DNA from: JASGCK01 sp031430035
Lineage (GTDB): Bacteria; Pseudomonadota; Gammaproteobacteria; Burkholderiales; Burkholderiaceae_C
Reading direction: 5' to 3'
NCBI GenBank assembly: GCA_031430035.1
Contig: JANPAS010000049.1
Location: forward strand, 1 to 10,912
DNA: 10,912 nt
The notes below the pieces were generated by a model. That model was not told the DNA's origin, did not search any database, and saw only the letters and a list, made by a program, of their open reading frames with translations. The position numbers and the translations under genes are program-made. Below are positions 6,752 to 10,912 of this stretch, piece by piece (the stretch's first letter is position 1; each line of letters starts with the position of its first letter).

Positions 6752-7954
6752 ATGACAACTACCACTCGTAGGCAAGTGATCAAAACCACTGCCGCTATGG
6801 GCGCAATAGCGGCAGCGCCCAGTTTGTTTGCGCAAACAACAGCTCCCGTTCGTGTAGGGTACGCCATGGCTCGCACGGGCCCGTGGACGGGCGGCGCGCA
6901 AGTCAGTCAAGAGCCTAATTACCTGCTTTGGGCAGAGCAACAAAACGCCAAAGGTGGTTTGGATGTCAAAGGCGTTCGTCGTCCGATTGAGCTCATCAGC
7001 TCCGACGACCGCAGTGACGTTGAAACCGTGGTTCGCACCTATGAAAAGTTGATGGGCAGTGACAAGGTCGATATCGTTTTGCCACCTTGGGGTAGTAATG
7101 CCAATTTTGCGGTTGCCCCCTTGGCTAATCGCTTTGGTTATCCATTTGTTGCGCCAACGGCACTCTCACGTCGGTTGGTAGAAATGAAATTACCGTATTT
7201 TTTCTTGATGCTGCAACAGCCTAAGCCCATGTGCGAGGCACTTGTCGAGATGTTGAAAGCCAATGGCGCTAAAACCTTGGCTTGCGTTTATGTAGATGAT
7301 TTATTTGGCTTAGAGAACTATGCGGCGCTCAAAGTGGCATTGGCGGGCAGCGGTATCACCATGGTGCAAGACACTAGTTACCCGGGCGGTGTTAAAGACC
7401 TCTCGCCCGTTCTGCGTTCGATCAAAGACAAAAATCCTGATGCCTTTGTTGGCTTTACCTATCCACCCGATACGATTTTGGCCAGCCGCCAATCTAAAGA
7501 AATTGGCTTTAATCCGAAGTTTTTCTACGCCTCGGTGGGTACAGCCTTCCAGCTCTACCGCAACGTGATGACACCAGCAGGTGCAGAAGGCGTTTTAGGC
7601 ATGGGTTCTTGGAACCAAAAAACAAGCCCTTCTGCTAAGGCCTATTTTGATGCACATGTTAAGAAGTTTGGCGCAGCCAAAGAACCCGATCGCTGGGCTA
7701 GCGGCCATTGCTGGGCTGGACTGGAAATCATCACCCAAGCGGTTGCCAAAGTGGGACTGGATCGTAAAGCCATGCGCGACTACATTGCCAATACAACGCA
7801 TAAAACAATTATTGGCGATGTCAAATTTACGGGTAGCGAGAACACCGCGACACCCGGCACTGTGTCGCAGTGGCAAAACGGAGAGTTTGAAGTAGTCTGG
7901 CCAGTAAAGGTAGCCACGGCTAAGCTAAACGCTGCTAAACCAGCTTGGAGATAA
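6752..7954 (+). CDS. Periplasmic solute-binding protein of the right Liv/HAAT importer
   Basis: A 400-residue type I periplasmic binding protein (Peripla_BP_6/LivJ-like) that presents the ligand to the permeases encoded just downstream. The leader M-T-T-T-T-R-R-Q-V-I-K has a twin-arginine motif, with a probable cleavage after L-F-A at residue 27. The mature protein starts VRVGYAMARTGPWTGG, followed by PNYLLWAEQQNAKGGL, a pattern of amino-acid or amide-type binding proteins. It is clearly a different subfamily from the tandem pair on the left, so the two importers probably differ in substrate. AAGGAAAG at 6738-6745 supports the ATG, with nine bases from AAGGA to it. It is the first gene of an operon running to the right edge and faces away from the AraC gene. 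The ligand is unknown. Confidence 0.92.
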   Translation: MTTTTRRQVIKTTAAMGAIAAAPSLFAQTTAPVRVGYAMARTGPWTGGAQVSQEPNYLLWAEQQNAKGGLDVKGVRRPIELISSDDRSDVETVVRTYEKLMGSDKVDIVLPPWGSNANFAVAPLANRFGYPFVAPTALSRRLVEMKLPYFFLMLQQPKPMCEALVEMLKANGAKTLACVYVDDLFGLENYAALKVALAGSGITMVQDTSYPGGVKDLSPVLRSIKDKNPDAFVGFTYPPDTILASRQSKEIGFNPKFFYASVGTAFQLYRNVMTPAGAEGVLGMGSWNQKTSPSAKAYFDAHVKKFGAAKEPDRWASGHCWAGLEIITQAVAKVGLDRKAMRDYIANTTHKTIIGDVKFTGSENTATPGTVSQWQNGEFEVVWPVKVATAKLNAAKPAWR

Positions 7955-7955
7955 C

Positions 7956-8846
7956 TTGTCTGCGGGTGCTTGGTTTGAGCTGATTGCTTCAGGGTTGATA
8001 ACGGGCGGTATTTATGCGCTGGTTGCCCTGGGGTTGAATTTGCAATACGGCTTGATGCGCATTTTGAATATCGCTCACGGCGAGTTTTTAATGCTGGGCG
8101 CGTACTTTACTTGGATGGCACAGACGACATTCGGCTGGCATCCACTGTTGTTGGTACCCATCTCATTTGCGGTGCTGATGCTGCTGGGCTTAGCCATTCA
8201 TTGGCTGTGCTTTCGCCGTTTAACCGCTACTTCCCCTAACCTTGATATCTTTGAGGCTAGGGGATTGATGGTGTCGTTTGGGCTCATGTTTTTGGTTCAA
8301 AATTTTGTCAATTGGCAATGGGGTGGCGATTTGCGCGGCTACGACTTTTTGACTGAACCCGTGCGCATCGGCACAACCCAATTTGCGCCGAACAAGCTGC
8401 TGGTCTTTGCGCTCGCACTGGCATTTGCAGGCGGCATGATTGTGTTGTTGCAAAAAACATTACTCGGCAAGGGCGTTCGCGCGCTGATGCAATCCTCTGT
8501 TGGGGCGCAGTTAATGGGTATTAATACACGCGTCCTCCATCCGTTTATGTTTGGCATTGGCCTGGGCCTATCTGGCGTGGCGGGCTGTTTGTTATCGATG
8601 GCGTACACCATTTCGCCCTCTATGGGTGAGCCCTATACGGTGACGGCTCTCATCGTCATTACGCTTGGCGGTTTTGGCAGTATGGGAGGTGCTTTGGCGG
8701 GTGGCTTACTGCTCGGCGTGGTGGAGGCCATCGGCATGCACTACACCAATCCGTCGCTGAAAGCATTGCTTTCGTATGGCGTGTTTATTGGCGTTTTGCT
8801 ATTGCGCCCAGAAGGTCTATTTACCCGCAAGAGTCGAAAGGCTTAA
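7956..8846 (+). CDS. livH: Branched-chain amino acid-type ABC transporter permease, LivH family (TTG start)
   Basis: A 296-residue inner-membrane permease of the right importer. Family marks are LITGGIYALVALGLNLQYG near residues 14-32 followed by the LivH hallmark N-I-A-H-G-E-F-L-M-L-G-A-Y, the cytoplasmic loop with 'QSSVGAQLMGIN', and the late VITLGGFGSMGGALAGG segment with the ending LRPEGLFTRK. The start is TTG at 7956, one base after the binding-protein stop. GGAG at 7947-7950 stands five bases before it, and no ATG is available without losing the first membrane segment. The gene ends in a TAATG overlap with livM. A rare start codon plus close spacing suggests translation coupled to the gene before it. 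Confidence 0.93.
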   Translation: MSAGAWFELIASGLITGGIYALVALGLNLQYGLMRILNIAHGEFLMLGAYFTWMAQTTFGWHPLLLVPISFAVLMLLGLAIHWLCFRRLTATSPNLDIFEARGLMVSFGLMFLVQNFVNWQWGGDLRGYDFLTEPVRIGTTQFAPNKLLVFALALAFAGGMIVLLQKTLLGKGVRALMQSSVGAQLMGINTRVLHPFMFGIGLGLSGVAGCLLSMAYTISPSMGEPYTVTALIVITLGGFGSMGGALAGGLLLGVVEAIGMHYTNPSLKALLSYGVFIGVLLLRPEGLFTRKSRKA

Positions 8847-9871
8847 TGACTATGGCAAATCGAGAACTTTTAACGCGCGATCTTTTGGTGTTGTTCGGCC
8901 TTTGCGGTTGGGCATTGGCGTTGCCATACTTTGGTAGTGAATTCATGGTCTCGATGGGCTTGACATGCCTGATGTATGTGGCACTGTCGTCTAGCTGGGG
9001 CTTGTTTTGCGGCAGCTCGCGTTATTTATCGCTCGCGACTTCCGCATTTTTTGGTATTGGTGCGTATACCAGTGCTATCGCTTTAGAGCAGTTTGGTTGG
9101 CTACAGTCCATTGCGCTAGGTGCAGGATTGGCGGTTGTGGTTGCTGTGATCATGGGAGCGGCAGTGTTGCACTTGCGCGGCACATATTTCGCCGTCTTAA
9201 CGTTTGGTATGACTGAGCTGATCCGCCACGCGGTGACGTATTGGGAAAAAAGCGTGACAGGCACGGTGGGGCGGGTGCTTAGTGTTGTGCCAGATCGTGA
9301 CACTATTTATTTGACCGTATTGGTGCTGGCGGCAGGCACGGTCGCCTTGTCGATTTGGATAAGGCGTACAAAATTTGGTTTGGCCTTAATGGGTATTGGC
9401 GCTGACGAGCAAAGAGCGCAAACTTTAGGTGTCAACACCAAGGTCATCAAAATTATTGGTTTTGCATTGACGGCGGCTGTTGCGGGCGCAGTTGGCGCAG
9501 CGATGTCGGTGCGCTGGACTTATATTGATCCGCATACGGTGTTCAATCCTTTTATTGGCTTTCAGACGGTTTTGATTGCGCTGATTGGCGGCGCGACAAC
9601 ACTTTGGGGTCCGCTGATTGCCGCGATTGTGTTTAGCTTGCTGGCAGAAACACTGCGGCTACAAGCACCGCAAATTTATATGATGACGCTGGGCTTGCTC
9701 CTCATTGTTTGCGTACTCTATTTGCCAGGCGGTCTGGCATCCCTGCGCTGGGATAGCTATAAGACTTGGTGGGCAGATGGCAAGTCGTGGTGGAGGGTTC
9801 GTAAATACGAGTGGAGCGGTGACAAAGCGAGCGATAAAAAACGCCGCAAGGAGCGTCGCCTTGTCCTTTAA
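8846..9871 (+). CDS. livM: Branched-chain amino acid-type ABC transporter permease, LivM family, with basic Trp-rich C-terminal tail
   Basis: A 341-residue inner-membrane permease, partner of the upstream LivH. Family marks are the early SLATSAFFGIGAYTSA segment, LRGTYFAVLTFGMTEL in the middle, the coupling loop 'LMGIGADEQRAQTLGVN', and LIALIGGATTLWGPLIAA near the end. Homologues normally end soon after the motif seen here as L-P-G-G-L-A-S-L. This one continues for about 41 residues with many Lys, Arg and Trp (W-W-A-D, S-W-W-R, then K-K-R-R-K-E-R-R), predicted to be cytoplasmic. The ATG overlaps the livH stop, with AAAGG four bases upstream; a second ATG at 8852 is also possible. The last codons contain the ribosome site of the following livG, so the tail and that signal share the same bases. 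Confidence 0.93.
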   Translation: MTMANRELLTRDLLVLFGLCGWALALPYFGSEFMVSMGLTCLMYVALSSSWGLFCGSSRYLSLATSAFFGIGAYTSAIALEQFGWLQSIALGAGLAVVVAVIMGAAVLHLRGTYFAVLTFGMTELIRHAVTYWEKSVTGTVGRVLSVVPDRDTIYLTVLVLAAGTVALSIWIRRTKFGLALMGIGADEQRAQTLGVNTKVIKIIGFALTAAVAGAVGAAMSVRWTYIDPHTVFNPFIGFQTVLIALIGGATTLWGPLIAAIVFSLLAETLRLQAPQIYMMTLGLLLIVCVLYLPGGLASLRWDSYKTWWADGKSWWRVRKYEWSGDKASDKKRRKERRLVL

Positions 9872-10649
9872 CTCGTCCGCTCCTATTTTGCTAGATGCAC
9901 AAAACGTGACTGTCCGATTCGGCGGCTTGGTCGCTGTGGGCAATGTGAGCGCCTCACTCCGCGCAGGCGAGTTGGTCGGCATCATTGGCCCTAACGGCGC
10001 GGGCAAAACAACGTTTTTTAATGCTATTTCTGGCGTGCAAGAACTCTCTGGCGGCAAGCTCTTGCTAGCAGGCCGTAACCTAGCAGGGCGCAAGGCGCAT
10101 AGGTTTGCCGCGCTAGGGCTGGCGCGTACGTTTCAAACCCCCCGCGTTTTTAGCGATATGTCCGTGCTGGCTAACGTCGAATTTGGCCTCAAATTTGCGG
10201 GCCGCAGGCGGCGTAAATATATTTTGTGGGGTGATGAGGTTGGCGTGCCTTGGGCTTTGAAGGACGCAAGCAGCATTTTGCGTTTGATTGGTCTGGATGA
10301 GCAAACCAGCCTTCGCGCAGGGGACATCACGCCGTCGCAACAAAGACTGCTAGAGGTTGGCATGGCACTGGCCACACGGCCCCGTATTTTGCTGCTGGAT
10401 GAAGTGGCGGCAGGCTTAACCGAGGCTGAAATTGACAACATGGCTAGGCTGATTAGTCGCTTGCGCGATGAATTAGATCTCACGGTGGTGTGGATTGAGC
10501 ATGCCGTGAAAACATTGCTGCAGCATGTGGAGCGCGTCATTGTGCTGCATCAAGGTCGAATCATTGCCGACGGTGCGCCCAAAGCGGTGACTCAAAACGC
10601 TGAGGTCATCGAGGCCTATTTAGGGGACGAAATGGTGGAAGCATCATGA
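9861..10649 (+). CDS. livG: Branched-chain amino acid-type ABC transporter ATPase, LivG family (TTG start)
   Basis: A 262-residue cytoplasmic ATPase that powers the right importer together with LivF. I place the start at TTG 9861, because AAGGAG at 9848-9853 is seven bases upstream and the length then matches LivG. The frame is open further left, but that part lies inside livM. It overlaps livM by 11 bases. Walker A is GPNGAGKTT at residues 43-51, the Q-loop is Q92 in L-A-R-T-F-Q-T-P-R, Walker B with the catalytic glutamate is ILLLDE ending at E181, and the switch histidine is H214 in W-I-E-H-A-V. The ABC signature is unusual: I-T-P-S-Q-Q (156-161) stands where LSGGQ or a similar motif is expected, and Walker B is followed by V-A-A-G-L instead of P-A-A-G-L. 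Both traits probably mark a LivG subfamily rather than loss of function. Confidence 0.93.
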   Translation: MSFNSSAPILLDAQNVTVRFGGLVAVGNVSASLRAGELVGIIGPNGAGKTTFFNAISGVQELSGGKLLLAGRNLAGRKAHRFAALGLARTFQTPRVFSDMSVLANVEFGLKFAGRRRRKYILWGDEVGVPWALKDASSILRLIGLDEQTSLRAGDITPSQQRLLEVGMALATRPRILLLDEVAAGLTEAEIDNMARLISRLRDELDLTVVWIEHAVKTLLQHVERVIVLHQGRIIADGAPKAVTQNAEVIEAYLGDEMVEAS

Positions 10650-10912
10650 TGTGGCATCAACCTGCTTTTGAGCTGGGCAGTGGCGCTCATGCCCGTTTGC
10701 GTGTGCGCGGCTTAAGTGCTGGCTACGGCCCAATTGCGGTTTTGCGCGGTTTAAGTTTAGACATCGAGCCTGGCCTCACCGTCATTTTGGGACCTAATGG
10801 CGCTGGCAAAACAACGCTGCTTCGAGCGCTTAACGGTTTGATTCCGTTTGCAGGTGAAGTGCTGTACAACGGCGAAGATCTACCAGAAAAAACGCATGAA
10901 ATCGTCAGTGCA
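10646..10912 (+). CDS. livF: Branched-chain amino acid-type ABC transporter ATPase, LivF family (5' part, cut by window edge)
   Basis: The first 89 codons of the second ATPase of the right importer, open to the window edge. It begins in an ATGA overlap with livG; ATG at 10649 is an equally good start, since GGA at 10637-10639 is six and nine bases from the two. The A-loop tyrosine is in L-S-A-G-Y-G (Y27), and Walker A is GPNGAGKTT at residues 49-57. The L-S-A-G-Y-G motif, the position as last cassette gene and the absence of LivG's longer insert region fit LivF. About 16 residues precede the usual LivF N-terminus, a modest extension. The signature motif, Walker B and the H-loop lie outside the window. 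Confidence 0.88.
   Translation, partial: MMWHQPAFELGSGAHARLRVRGLSAGYGPIAVLRGLSLDIEPGLTVILGPNGAGKTTLLRALNGLIPFAGEVLYNGEDLPEKTHEIVSA

Noticed and set aside
9705..9860. An upstream ATG that would lengthen the right LivG by 52 residues.
   Set aside because: This stretch is inside livM in another frame and has no LivG-like sequence. TTG 9861 has an ideal AAGGAG site and gives the normal family length.
9659..10093. A 144-codon open frame on the minus strand across the livM-livG junction.
   Set aside because: It is antisense to conserved LivM and LivG motifs, including Walker A, and has no domain or ribosome site of its own.
1..10912. CRISPR arrays, tRNA or rRNA genes, insertion sequences, toxin-antitoxin or defence genes.
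   Set aside because: I saw no regularly spaced repeats, no tRNA-like or rRNA-like sequence, no transposase frames and no terminal inverted repeats. Conserved genes on the two strands account for nearly all of the window.

Overview
The window looks like chromosomal DNA of a betaproteobacterium, most likely of the order Burkholderiales. This rests on the gene families present, on solute-binding proteins with twin-arginine-like leaders of the T-R-R-Q type, and on a base composition near half G+C. It is an inference from style, not from a marker gene. There are no RNA genes, insertion sequences, phage genes or CRISPR arrays. Coding density is very high, and the only non-coding stretches over 100 bases are two promoter regions (4278-4413 and 6567-6751).

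Left part (1-4277, minus strand): one operon for a branched-chain-amino-acid-type (Liv/HAAT) ABC importer. In transcription order it holds two tandem, closely related periplasmic solute-binding proteins (about 76% identical by hand count), the LivH-type permease, the LivM-type permease, and the first eight codons of a further gene, almost certainly the LivG-type ATPase, cut by the window edge.

Middle part (4414-6566): gcdH, for glutaryl-CoA dehydrogenase, runs divergently from the left operon. A convergent AraC-family regulator of the FeaR-like type lies downstream of it, with only 8 bases between the stop codons. gcdH has a good sigma-70-like promoter with a perfect 10-base palindrome inside its spacer.

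Right part (6752-10912, plus strand): a second, separate Liv/HAAT importer operon transcribed away from the AraC gene: solute-binding protein, LivH, LivM, LivG and the start of LivF (cut by the right edge). The genes overlap or nearly touch, and two begin at TTG codons with well-placed Shine-Dalgarno sequences. The intergenic region shared with the AraC gene carries several inverted repeats that could be operators.

Taken together, this is a catabolic uptake neighbourhood: two importers for small organic acids or amino acids flank the enzyme that turns glutaryl-CoA into crotonyl-CoA, with a local regulator. Glutaryl-CoA arises from lysine, tryptophan, glutarate and some aromatic acids, so these are reasonable substrate guesses, but the sequence does not fix the ligand of either importer. 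Nothing here is a clearly new type of system. The points most worth following are the duplicated binding protein, the palindromic control sites, the altered ABC signature motif in the right LivG and the basic, Trp-rich tail on the right LivM.
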